From positions 1-7,250 of the forward strand of contig CAYGZY010000189.1 in assembly GCA_964354485.1 (NCBI GenBank): 7,250 nt of DNA, given 5' to 3'. The position numbers and the translations under genes are program-made. The DNA comes from CAYGXH01 sp964354485 (GTDB lineage: Bacteria; Bacteroidota; Ignavibacteria; UBA10030; SZUA-254). Positions 1-4,979 of the stretch are shown in pieces (the first letter of the stretch is position 1; each line of letters starts with the position of its first letter). Under the pieces are notes generated by a model, which saw only the letters and a program-made list of their open reading frames with translations, made no database searches and was not told the origin of the DNA.

Positions 1-975
1 AAGCGGCCGGTAGAATCCGGAATTACGCTCGCGCCCGGATGGCATGAACACTTCATTGCCCTGAGTAAAGAAGGGTCTCCGTTCATTAAAATATGATTCG
101 TACCGAGAAATGTTGAAATTGAACGGATCAGCTTCTATCTGCGCGAAATCGGGATTCGCCGTCAGTTGATAAGTGAGCTTCTGGGATGGATTATAAAAAA
201 TGTCGATACCAACATCGGGTTTAATTTTATACTTGTCATCCTCTAAATATGTCGCTTTCGCTATGCCGACAGGATACACTTCGAGATTTAATCCTTTTAC
301 TGAGGGGCGGTAGTCGGTGAACAGCAGTTTCCCGAATTTTGAAATTCTCTGACCCTCATTCTCTTCATACGGACACCAGTAAATATCTTCATTGCGTGCC
401 GGTATCCAGCGATCGAAATCTAATCCCCACTCGCTCAGGTTTTCATCGTACTGGATCGACCGGTAGGGGATCTCCATCTCTACAACAAACCCCCAATCAT
501 ATACCTTCGACGCCGCGAACCAGACACCATCCCAGCTGTAATCTCTGTTACGGGCATCATCTAACAACCGGCAATCGGAGCGCACACCTGCTGCTGTCAC
601 ACCGAACTTGTATGCCGTCTGATTGTCTCTAAAAGTATCCAGCATAATGGAAACAAAATCGCTGTTACCGCCGTCGTCGAGTTTACCGGCGTTTGACTGA
701 ATACTGGTTCTATCTTCTTTACAGACCATCAGACAATAAAGAGCGCTTTCCGTTGTCAGAACTTTCGCTATCGTTTGGCGGGACGGTTCCTTGCCGATAT
801 ATGGTTGGAATTGAATGAAGTCGGCGACTGAGTCGGTAGTATTCCAAACCGGATCAATGACACCATCAATGGAAATACGGTCACTGGTTTTTCTTAATTG
901 GAAGACCTTGTTTTCATTCACGCCTGCAATGGCGATCTGAGTCAGAATGAGGAAGGTAAAAAGAATTGTCCGCAT
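1..975 (-). CDS. Secreted DUF5916 / CBM9-like domain protein (N-terminal part, cut by window edge)
   Basis: Translating the minus strand from the ATG at 975 gives 325 codons with no stop up to position 1, so the C-terminal part is missing. Residues 1-17 form a signal peptide (basic start, hydrophobic core, AIA just before the predicted cleavage), so the protein is exported. Residues from about 25 to 215 look like a CBM9-like beta-sandwich: 'IDGVIDPVW', an 'SDFVSIMLDTFRD' strand, 'WDGVW' and 'VVEMEIPYRSIQY'. From about residue 274 comes 'NPDFAQIEADP', followed by 'NISRYESYFNERRPFF', the signature at the start of the DUF5916 region. Family members are usually some 700-900 residues, so roughly 40% is present. 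The function of DUF5916 is not established; the C-terminal part is often predicted to be an outer-membrane beta-barrel, and carbohydrate or surface binding is only suggested by the CBM9-like fold. The start is supported by the signal peptide; no strong ribosome binding site is seen. It is divergent from the toxin-antitoxin cassette. Confidence 0.88.
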   Translation of the reverse strand, partial: MRTILFTFLILTQIAIAGVNENKVFQLRKTSDRISIDGVIDPVWNTTDSVADFIQFQPYIGKEPSRQTIAKVLTTESALYCLMVCKEDRTSIQSNAGKLDDGGNSDFVSIMLDTFRDNQTAYKFGVTAAGVRSDCRLLDDARNRDYSWDGVWFAASKVYDWGFVVEMEIPYRSIQYDENLSEWGLDFDRWIPARNEDIYWCPYEENEGQRISKFGKLLFTDYRPSVKGLNLEVYPVGIAKATYLEDDKYKIKPDVGIDIFYNPSQKLTYQLTANPDFAQIEADPFNFNISRYESYFNERRPFFTQGNEVFMPSGRERNSGFYRPL

Positions 976-1100
976 ATTCCATCAACAAACAGTTAAAAAT
1001 GAAATCATTTGACGTTCATAATTTTATTTTAATGGTCTATTAAAGTGGTTAAACTAATATAGATTACGGCAATTTCATGGTAAAGTTGCACCGATGATGT

Positions 1101-1131
1101 ATGTACAGCGAAGTGACACTTCGCTGTACAT
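1101..1131. repeat. Near-perfect 31-nt palindrome
   Basis: Two perfect 15-nt arms (ATGTACAGCGAAGTG at 1101-1115 and its reverse complement at 1117-1131) flank a single central A. It can fold as a strong hairpin in RNA or serve as a symmetric protein-binding site. A single-mismatch copy of one arm lies at 1954-1967, which favours a dispersed repeat over a unique operator. There is no U-tract directly after either arm, so it does not look like a classical intrinsic terminator. Confidence 0.85.
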
Positions 1132-1262
1132 TTAGACTGGTTTATCAGGTTAAAGGTTGATACCGAGGAAACATGGAACGGTGTTGTACATTTCAAATTT
1201 GTAGTAATCTAGAATTTGCCGAATTAACCTCCGGGAGGAAAAATTGTACACTGGCAGGTTAA
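1125..1262 (+). repeat. Degenerate direct repeat TGTACA...ACTGG...CAGGTTAA
   Basis: At 1125-1153 the blocks TGTACA, ACTGG and CAGGTTAA appear in order, separated by 5-nt spacers (TTTAG, TTTAT). At 1245-1262 the same blocks appear with the spacers gone (TGTACACTGG then CAGGTTAA). A further TGTACA sits midway at 1185-1190, so the three sites are exactly 60 nt apart. Whether this is an old duplication or a set of binding sites cannot be decided from one sequence. Confidence 0.45.
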
Positions 1263-1286
1263 TCCGGATTGGACAAGATTCCTCCC
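1223..1286. repeat. Interleaved inverted repeats (possible pseudoknot)
   Basis: ATTAACCT (1223-1230) is complementary to AGGTTAAT (1256-1263), and GGGAGGAA (1233-1240) is complementary to TTCCTCCC (1279-1286). Both 8-bp matches are perfect, and the partners alternate along the strand, which is the arrangement of an H-type pseudoknot. A competing small palindrome, CCTCC-G-GGAGG, lies at 1229-1239. The region is 135-200 nt upstream of the hicB-like start, so it would be in a long leader RNA if transcription starts before it. Function is unknown. Confidence 0.4.
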
Positions 1287-1400
1287 ATCGTTCTATTCTG
1301 TCAATAGCATATCTTTTGTCATCCTGGTAAGCGGCTGATTTACTTTGGTTTTAATTTCTATTATTTCTATATTTAATTCAAATTGTGAGCATTTAGAAAA

Positions 1401-1406
1401 TATAAT
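1401..1406 (+). promoter_or_regulatory. Candidate -10 element for the hicBA-like cassette
   Basis: A consensus TATAAT lies 14 nt before the ATG at 1421 in an A/T-rich stretch. No good -35 box sits at 16-18 nt; TTGTGA at 1383-1388 gives only a 12-nt spacer. If used, transcription would begin near 1413 and leave a leader of about 8 nt, which would fit the absence of a Shine-Dalgarno sequence. In A/T-rich DNA this hexamer can arise by chance. Confidence 0.25.
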
Positions 1407-1420
1407 TAATAATCTGAATT

Positions 1421-1627
1421 ATGAATGAAATCATTTTTCTTATCGAAGAAGCCCCGGAGGGTGGATATACAGCCCGAGCATTAGGTGAATCTATTTACAC
1501 CGAAGCAGATACCATAGAGGATCTTCAGAACCACATTAGAGATGCCGTGCGCTGTCATTTTGATGAGGGAAAAGTGCCGAAAGTAATCCGCTTGCACCAT
1601 GTGCGGGAAGAAATTATCACAACATGA
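1421..1627 (+). CDS. hicB: HicB-like antitoxin, short form without DNA-binding domain
   Basis: A 68-residue protein with the HicB partial RNase-H-like fold: a first strand 'IIFLIEEAPEGGYTARAL' with the acidic/glycine turn before aromatic and Ala residues, then 'IYTEADTIEDL', an amphipathic helix 'NHIRDAVRCHF' and a C-terminal strand. HicB antitoxins bind and neutralise HicA, an mRNA-cleaving toxin. Most carry a C-terminal ribbon-helix-helix or helix-turn-helix that represses the operon. This one ends at residue 68 with no room for such a domain, so it may only sequester the toxin. Its TGA overlaps the ATG of the next gene (ATGA at 1624-1627), which suggests translational coupling and supports pairing with hicA. 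The start codon has an A/T-rich upstream region and no clear ribosome binding site. Small proteins like this are sometimes mislabelled as 2-oxoisovalerate dehydrogenase; nothing here supports that. Confidence 0.8.
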   Translation: MNEIIFLIEEAPEGGYTARALGESIYTEADTIEDLQNHIRDAVRCHFDEGKVPKVIRLHHVREEIITT

Positions 1628-1869
1628 AACTGCCAAGAGATATTTCAGGCACTGACCTTGTACAAAAGTTGTCGCACTTCGGTTATTCAGTTACCCGGCA
1701 AACGTGGAGTCATATTCGGCTGACAACAAATTTAAAAGGGGAGCATCATATAACAATCCCGAATCACCTATCACTCAGAGTTGGTACGCTCGCCTCAATA
1801 TTGAATGATGTTGCTTCTCATCTTGAGATGTCAAGATCAGATTTGATATCAAATATGTTCCAAAAATAA
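1624..1869 (+). CDS. hicA: HicA-like mRNA interferase toxin
   Basis: An 81-residue protein matching HicA: 'KLPRDISGTDLVQKLSHFGYSVTRQ' (first helix and strand), the core 'SHIRL' with the expected catalytic histidine at residue 30, 'HHITIPNHLSLRVGTLASILNDV' (strand and last conserved helix), and a C-terminal tail to residue 81. HicA is a double-stranded-RNA-binding-like fold protein that cleaves mRNA and stops growth until HicB neutralises it. In most members the histidine follows Gly-Ser; here the residue before Ser-His is Trp28 rather than Gly, which is unusual but leaves the histidine intact. Gene order is antitoxin then toxin, opposite to the classical hicAB of E. coli but common for this short-HicB type. 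The gene starts inside the last codons of hicB with a 4-nt overlap. The reading frame is intact, so the toxin is probably functional; activity is inferred, not shown. Confidence 0.83.
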   Translation: MKLPRDISGTDLVQKLSHFGYSVTRQTWSHIRLTTNLKGEHHITIPNHLSLRVGTLASILNDVASHLEMSRSDLISNMFQK

Positions 1870-1912
1870 AATTAAGAACGCAATAATCGAACATCGCGGA
1901 GGTGTTTCGCTG

Positions 1913-1930
1913 TTTATCCTGATGGGTAAA
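1913..1930. terminator. Weak hairpin between convergent genes
   Basis: TTTATCC (1913-1919) can pair with GGGTAAA (1924-1930) around a TGAT loop, with one G-U pair. It lies in the 93-nt spacer where the hicA-like gene (plus) and the ygiQ-like gene (minus) converge, the place expected for a bidirectional terminator. No run of T follows in either direction, so its role is doubtful. Confidence 0.25.
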
Positions 1931-1953
1931 TCTATACAACGGTAGGTAGGCGG

Positions 1954-1967
1954 CACTTCGCTCTACA
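1954..1967. repeat. Partial copy of the 1101-1131 palindrome arm, overlapping the ygiQ stop codon
   Basis: CACTTCGCTCTACA differs by one base from the arm CACTTCGCTGTACA at 1117-1130. On the minus strand it supplies the TAG stop (1965-1963) of the ygiQ-like gene. A shorter echo, TTCGCTGT, occurs at 1906-1913. The recurrence of the same motif around both ends of the toxin-antitoxin cassette suggests a dispersed short repeat family. Confidence 0.5.
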
Positions 1968-3690
1968 AGATCTTTCCGGTAGGTTTACCAGTTATCACTC
2001 TCTTCTGTCTCTCTTTTCTCCCGGCGTTCTTTTCCACAAATAACTTCTCTCCCGTCCATGGATTTATTTCGGTGTAATACATCAGCGTTGAGTAGGTGGA
2101 AGGCGTAGGAGTAAAGATCTGCACCTGCTCGGGAGTAATTTTCAATTCTCTGGATATAAATTGCTTCATATTCAATTCATCCTGCAATGTGCTCCCCGGA
2201 TGCGCCGCAATTAAGTAATAGGTAAGATATTGTTCTTTATTTTCTTTAGTGTTGATACTGTCGAACCTTTTCTTAAAATCACTTAGGTATTGCATGCCTG
2301 GCTTTCGCATAAGTCCGAGAACACTGTCTTCCGTATGCTCAGGCGCTACTTTCATCTGTCCCGAAATATGATGCTCAATCAACTCTCGCAAGTATTTATC
2401 TCCAGATTCTTTATCGTCCAGTATCAAATCATACCTGATACCGGAGGTGACGAATACTTTTTTTACGCCTTTTATACTTCGCAGCTTTCTTAAGAGATTG
2501 ATTTGTGGTTCATGGTCATAATCAAGTTTCGAACATGCGGCAGGGAAGACGCAATCCTTCTTCAAACATTTTCCCTGCTCTACCATTTTTGTACAGCCGG
2601 TTCCGTACATATTTGCCGTCGGGCCTCCGACATCCTGAATATACCCTTTGAAATCAGGCATTTTCACAATTTGCTCCGCTTCCCGCACTACTGATTCCTG
2701 ACTCCGGGATACTATTGCAGTTCCCTGATGTACACTTATCGCGCAGAAATTACATTCTCCGTAACAACCTCGGTGAGTCGTTATTGAAAATTTTATTGTA
2801 TCAAGCGCACGCACTTTACCATCTTTCCTGTAAAAAGGATGGACGTCCCGTTCATAATCAAGCTCGTGGTATCTGTCGATTTCTTCTGTTGTCGGATTTA
2901 ACGCGGGCGGATTCTGTATCAGGTAACGATCGCCATGTTGCTGATATAAACCTTTTGCTGAAACGGGATCATTGTTTCGGTAGAACGTGTGGAACATCTC
3001 AATGAACTTCTTTTTATCTTTAGTGACTTCCTGATATGACGGAAGATTGAGAAAGTGTTCTTTAGGTGTTTTAGATATGTAACAGATACCACGGATGTTC
3101 TGCAATCTTGCGAAGGTTTTAGATCCTTCGTAAGGTTCATTCTGCATACAATCAGCAATTTCCAGTGTTGCCTTCTCACCCATGCCATAAATAAGATAAT
3201 CGGCTTTCGCGTCGAATAAGATTGATCGGCGTACTTTATCATCCCAATAATCATAATGAGCGATACGACGGAGACTCGCTTCAATTCCGCCCAATACAAT
3301 CGGTTTTGTGTTTTTGAGATGTTGCCGGATAAGATTTGAATAAACAATTACTGCGCGGTCAGGCCTTCGGTTATTTATTCCACCGGGAGTAAAATCATCC
3401 TGTCGGCGAGGTTTCTTGGAGGCGGTGTAATTTGAAACCATCGAATCAACACAACCTGATGTTACACCCCAAAATAATTCAGGCTCACCTAAACGGGTAA
3501 TGTCTCTACCGGATTTATAATCAGGCTGTGCAAGGATACCTACTTTATAGCCGGCATCAAATAGAACTTTGCCAATAGCAGCCGCTCCGTTGTATGAGCT
3601 GTCGATGTATGTATCACCAGATACTATAATGATATCAAGCTTCTTCCAGCCGAGTTTGGTGAGTTCTTCTTTTGTGGTGGGTAGGAACAT
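1963..3690 (-). CDS. ygiQ: YgiQ-family radical SAM protein (UPF0313)
   Basis: A 575-residue protein from the ATG at 3690. It opens with 'MFLPTTKEELTKLGW' and 'DTYIDSSYNGAAAIGKVLFDAGYKVGILAQP', the usual YgiQ N-terminus with a cobalamin-binding-like fold, then 'LGGIEASLRRIAHYDYW'. The radical SAM motif CxxxCxxC is at Cys309, Cys313 and Cys316 (in 'HRGCYGECNFC'), binding a 4Fe-4S cluster that splits S-adenosylmethionine. A second cysteine group follows at 366, 375, 380 and 386, also typical of the family. Later motifs include 'MKVAPEHTEDSVLGLMRKPG' and 'FTPTPSTYSTLMYYTEINPWTG'. The substrate of YgiQ is unknown. The protein is shorter than E. coli YgiQ (about 740 residues), ending soon after the 'NPWTG' motif, so most of the C-terminal DUF3362 extension is absent. 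The frame stays open back to a TTG at 3765, but those 25 extra codons come from a hairpin repeat and encode an Arg-rich string unlike the family, so the ATG at 3690 is preferred. Ribosome binding site is weak. Confidence 0.92.
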   Translation of the reverse strand: MFLPTTKEELTKLGWKKLDIIIVSGDTYIDSSYNGAAAIGKVLFDAGYKVGILAQPDYKSGRDITRLGEPELFWGVTSGCVDSMVSNYTASKKPRRQDDFTPGGINNRRPDRAVIVYSNLIRQHLKNTKPIVLGGIEASLRRIAHYDYWDDKVRRSILFDAKADYLIYGMGEKATLEIADCMQNEPYEGSKTFARLQNIRGICYISKTPKEHFLNLPSYQEVTKDKKKFIEMFHTFYRNNDPVSAKGLYQQHGDRYLIQNPPALNPTTEEIDRYHELDYERDVHPFYRKDGKVRALDTIKFSITTHRGCYGECNFCAISVHQGTAIVSRSQESVVREAEQIVKMPDFKGYIQDVGGPTANMYGTGCTKMVEQGKCLKKDCVFPAACSKLDYDHEPQINLLRKLRSIKGVKKVFVTSGIRYDLILDDKESGDKYLRELIEHHISGQMKVAPEHTEDSVLGLMRKPGMQYLSDFKKRFDSINTKENKEQYLTYYLIAAHPGSTLQDELNMKQFISRELKITPEQVQIFTPTPSTYSTLMYYTEINPWTGEKLFVEKNAGRKERQKRVITGKPTGKIL

Positions 3691-3694
3691 GGTG

Positions 3695-3720
3695 GAGTTA
3701 ACCTTACGAGTTAACCTTGC
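3695..3720. repeat. 13-nt tandem repeat before the ygiQ start
   Basis: GAGTTAACCTTAC (3695-3707) is followed directly by GAGTTAACCTTGC (3708-3720), 12 of 13 bases identical. Each unit contains the palindrome GTTAAC. The second unit runs into the hairpin arm at 3713-3727. The array lies within 30 nt of the ygiQ-like start codon and so falls in its ribosome-binding region. Confidence 0.7.
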
Positions 3721-3769
3721 GAAGGTTGCACTTGCCCGCCTTCTTCTTGGCAGGAACCTTCGCAAAGTT
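3713..3769. repeat. Long hairpin in the groES-like/ygiQ spacer (REP-like)
   Basis: The arm AACCTTGCGAAGGTT (3713-3727) pairs with AACCTTCGCAAAGTT (3755-3769): 15 bp, 14 Watson-Crick plus one that is G-U in minus-strand RNA. The 27-nt loop can form a further TGCC/GGCA pairing. It begins 2 nt after the stop of the groES-like gene, and no T-run follows on the minus strand, so it is more like a REP or small palindromic element than an intrinsic terminator. In RNA it could protect the upstream message from 3' decay or limit read-through. Confidence 0.7.
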
Positions 3770-3771
3770 TG

Positions 3772-4158
3772 CTATTTTTCGAGTTCGTCGAGCGGATTTC
3801 TTCGGATTACCATGAGGATGGCAGACTGCGCGACAATGAGATATTTCTTTGATTCATATTCAATTTCGATCGCCTGATCTCGGAGAAAAATTACGTAATC
3901 TCCTTCCTCAACCTGTAGCGGTATGTACTTCACCGGATCTTTCGGGGTAGTGGACCATGATTCCTGATCGATGAAGTGGGGATTGGGCACAGGGAATCCC
4001 GGACCGACTTTTACAACATAACCGCTCTGTACCTTTTCCTTTTCCTTCACAGTCGGCGGTAAGTATAGCCCTGTCTCCGTCCGTTCCTTGTCGCTATCCG
4101 GAATGACAAGGACTTTATCACCGACAACGATCATCTTTTTTCTGTTGTATTCCGCCAT
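3772..4158 (-). CDS. Divergent GroES-family co-chaperonin-like protein
   Basis: A 128-residue protein with a GroES-like beta-barrel. 'MIVVGDKVLVIPD' matches the first strand. A mobile-loop-like segment follows (about residues 22-42), where GroES has Ile-Val-Leu for GroEL contact and this protein has Leu31-Tyr32-Leu33. Then come 'SGYVVKVGPG', 'LQVEEGDYVIFL' and a C-terminal 'KKYLIVAQSAILMVIR', which align with the later GroES strands. Between them the short GroES roof loop is replaced by about 26 residues (55-80) rich in Pro, with Trp68. GroES is normally about 97 residues and encoded next to groEL; here no groEL is nearby. GroES forms the heptameric lid of GroEL in the cytoplasm; whether this paralogue does so is unknown, and the organism probably has a canonical groES elsewhere. 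The start ATG at 4158 is the only good one; the ribosome binding site is weak. No CIRCE heat-shock operator is seen upstream. Confidence 0.78.
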   Translation of the reverse strand: MAEYNRKKMIVVGDKVLVIPDSDKERTETGLYLPPTVKEKEKVQSGYVVKVGPGFPVPNPHFIDQESWSTTPKDPVKYIPLQVEEGDYVIFLRDQAIEIEYESKKYLIVAQSAILMVIRRNPLDELEK

Positions 4159-4184
4159 AGTTTCAGTTTATCAATTCATTTTTT

Positions 4185-4213
4185 CAATAACAGGTAATTT
4201 CACCTAATTATTG
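4185..4213. repeat. Hairpin in the leader of the groES-like gene
   Basis: CAATAA (4185-4190) pairs with TTATTG (4208-4213), and inside it AGGT (4192-4195) pairs with ACCT (4202-4205) around a 6-nt loop, with a 1-by-2 internal loop between the stems. It lies 27 nt before the groES-like ATG. It could be an operator or RNA structure, but the stems are A/T-rich and short. Confidence 0.3.
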
Positions 4214-4216
4214 CCG

Positions 4217-4242
4217 CATCGGTTTTTCTAACCGATGTTTTT
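4217..4242 (+). terminator. Intrinsic-terminator-like hairpin, oriented along the plus strand
   Basis: CATCGGTT (4217-4224), loop TTTCT, then AACCGATG (4230-4237) and five T (4238-4242): an 8-bp perfect stem plus T-run when read on the plus strand. It lies 18 nt beyond the stop of the minus-strand polyprenol kinase-like gene. Read in that gene's direction, the stem is preceded by five A but followed by CGGCAATAA, with no T-run. It therefore fits best as a terminator of antisense transcription, or as an imperfect terminator for the hpt-ftsH-kinase operon. Confidence 0.6.
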
Positions 4243-4259
4243 GGGTGTCTGTATTCCGG

Positions 4260-4979
4260 TCATCCAAACTTATAGAGGTTAAGCGCCGGCAGGAAAAGTG
4301 AGTAAAGAATCCATAATACCGTACCGACGCTTATGGGAATTGTGAGATTATCGTCGATTTCCGCCGGTAGCGCTTCAGCTATTGTCCCTATCAAAGCTGC
4401 GGCACACCCGATGATGTACTCGGCAGGCAGATAATCAATTTTAGGCGTAATGGCGATAACCACCACTGCGCTGATGAAAAATCCGATGCTTCCTTCGAGT
4501 GATTTCGCAATGAACGGATGTTTGCCAAACCTTCTGCCAACGAGCGCAGCTGTAATGTCGGAAATAATAAGAATGGAAAAACTCATTACGGTAATGATCT
4601 TCGGGAAGACGATAACGCAGATCGTCGCCGCTATCAGAACGTATGTCGCTCCATTGAGGGTTTTTCTTACCTTATCGCTTTCCCTCTTACGAAGTATATA
4701 ACCAAAAGTACCGTAAAACCAATCCTCTATGGATTTATTGTAATACCGGGCAACGTCGACAGCAAGGAACGCGATTGTCAGCGGTATGAGAATGCCCAGT
4801 GCAATATGCTTCGGGAGAACAAAGTAAAATAGCGGGATGGACAGGGAGAAGAGGTGGATCGCTTTCCGAATCACTTCGAATCTGTAGTCGTACTCAATTA
4901 TCGAGATGTGCTCGCCGTTTGCAGACTGTTGTTTATGTTGATTGAAAAGATCACCCAGTGGGCGTGGCTGTTCTTTCAT
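4260..4979 (-). CDS. Integral membrane diacylglycerol/polyprenol kinase-like protein (dolichol kinase/VTE5 family)
   Basis: A 239-residue, very hydrophobic protein with about six to seven membrane segments after a polar N-terminus of some 35 residues. Family landmarks are present: 'RKAIHL' (38-43) at the first membrane segment, 'NGATYVLIA' (109-117), 'SDITAALVGRRFGKH' (140-154), 'KSLEGS' (159-164) and 'EIDDNLTIP' (197-205). The Asp-x-x-Ala...GRRFG...KSLEGS block resembles the CTP-binding part of dolichol kinase, phytol kinase and CDP-diacylglycerol synthase relatives. The likely reaction is CTP-dependent phosphorylation of a lipid alcohol such as polyprenol or diacylglycerol; the substrate cannot be told from sequence. 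The ATG at 4979 is chosen over an in-frame TTG two codons earlier. It begins inside ftsH, overlapping its last 29 nt in another frame, so translation is probably coupled to ftsH. In some Bacteroidota a phosphatidate cytidylyltransferase gene follows ftsH; this distant relative sits in a similar place. Confidence 0.85.
   Translation of the reverse strand: MKEQPRPLGDLFNQHKQQSANGEHISIIEYDYRFEVIRKAIHLFSLSIPLFYFVLPKHIALGILIPLTIAFLAVDVARYYNKSIEDWFYGTFGYILRKRESDKVRKTLNGATYVLIAATICVIVFPKIITVMSFSILIISDITAALVGRRFGKHPFIAKSLEGSIGFFISAVVVIAITPKIDYLPAEYIIGCAAALIGTIAEALPAEIDDNLTIPISVGTVLWILYSLFLPALNLYKFG

Larger units (their letters stand above)
976..1420. other. Repeat-rich intergenic region between divergent genes
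   Basis: This 445-nt stretch separates the minus-strand DUF5916 gene from the plus-strand hicBA-like cassette, and I find no convincing gene in it. It should hold promoters for both directions. For the minus-strand gene, a weak candidate is TTTAAC (1053 to 1048) and TAAAAT (1031 to 1026) with a 16-nt spacer. The centre contains a long palindrome (1101-1131), four TGTACA sites (starting at 1102, 1125, 1185 and 1245), a degenerate direct repeat and two interleaved 8-bp inverted repeats (1223-1286). The last 100 bases are A/T-rich. The number of inverted repeats is high for a simple spacer and may mark a regulatory region or remnants of small palindromic elements. Confidence 0.7.

Noticed and set aside
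339..632. 97-codon plus-strand open frame
   Set aside because: It lies antisense to the DUF5916 coding sequence, whose minus-strand frame has a signal peptide and family motifs; the plus-strand product has low complexity and no recognisable domain.
976..1420. CRISPR array or tRNA/rRNA gene in the long spacer
   Set aside because: Repeats are few, unequal and of varied size, and no cloverleaf or ribosomal RNA sequence is recognisable.
2919..3347. 142-codon minus-strand open frame inside ygiQ
   Set aside because: It is an alternative frame of the ygiQ-like gene; the main frame carries the family motifs across this stretch.
3691..3765. N-terminal extension of YgiQ from a TTG
   Set aside because: The 25 codons are made of hairpin and tandem repeat DNA and the family normally begins at 'MFLPTTKEE'.
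4159..4259. CIRCE-type heat-shock operator before the groES-like gene
   Set aside because: The inverted repeats here do not match the TTAGCACTC-N9-GAGTGCTAA pattern.
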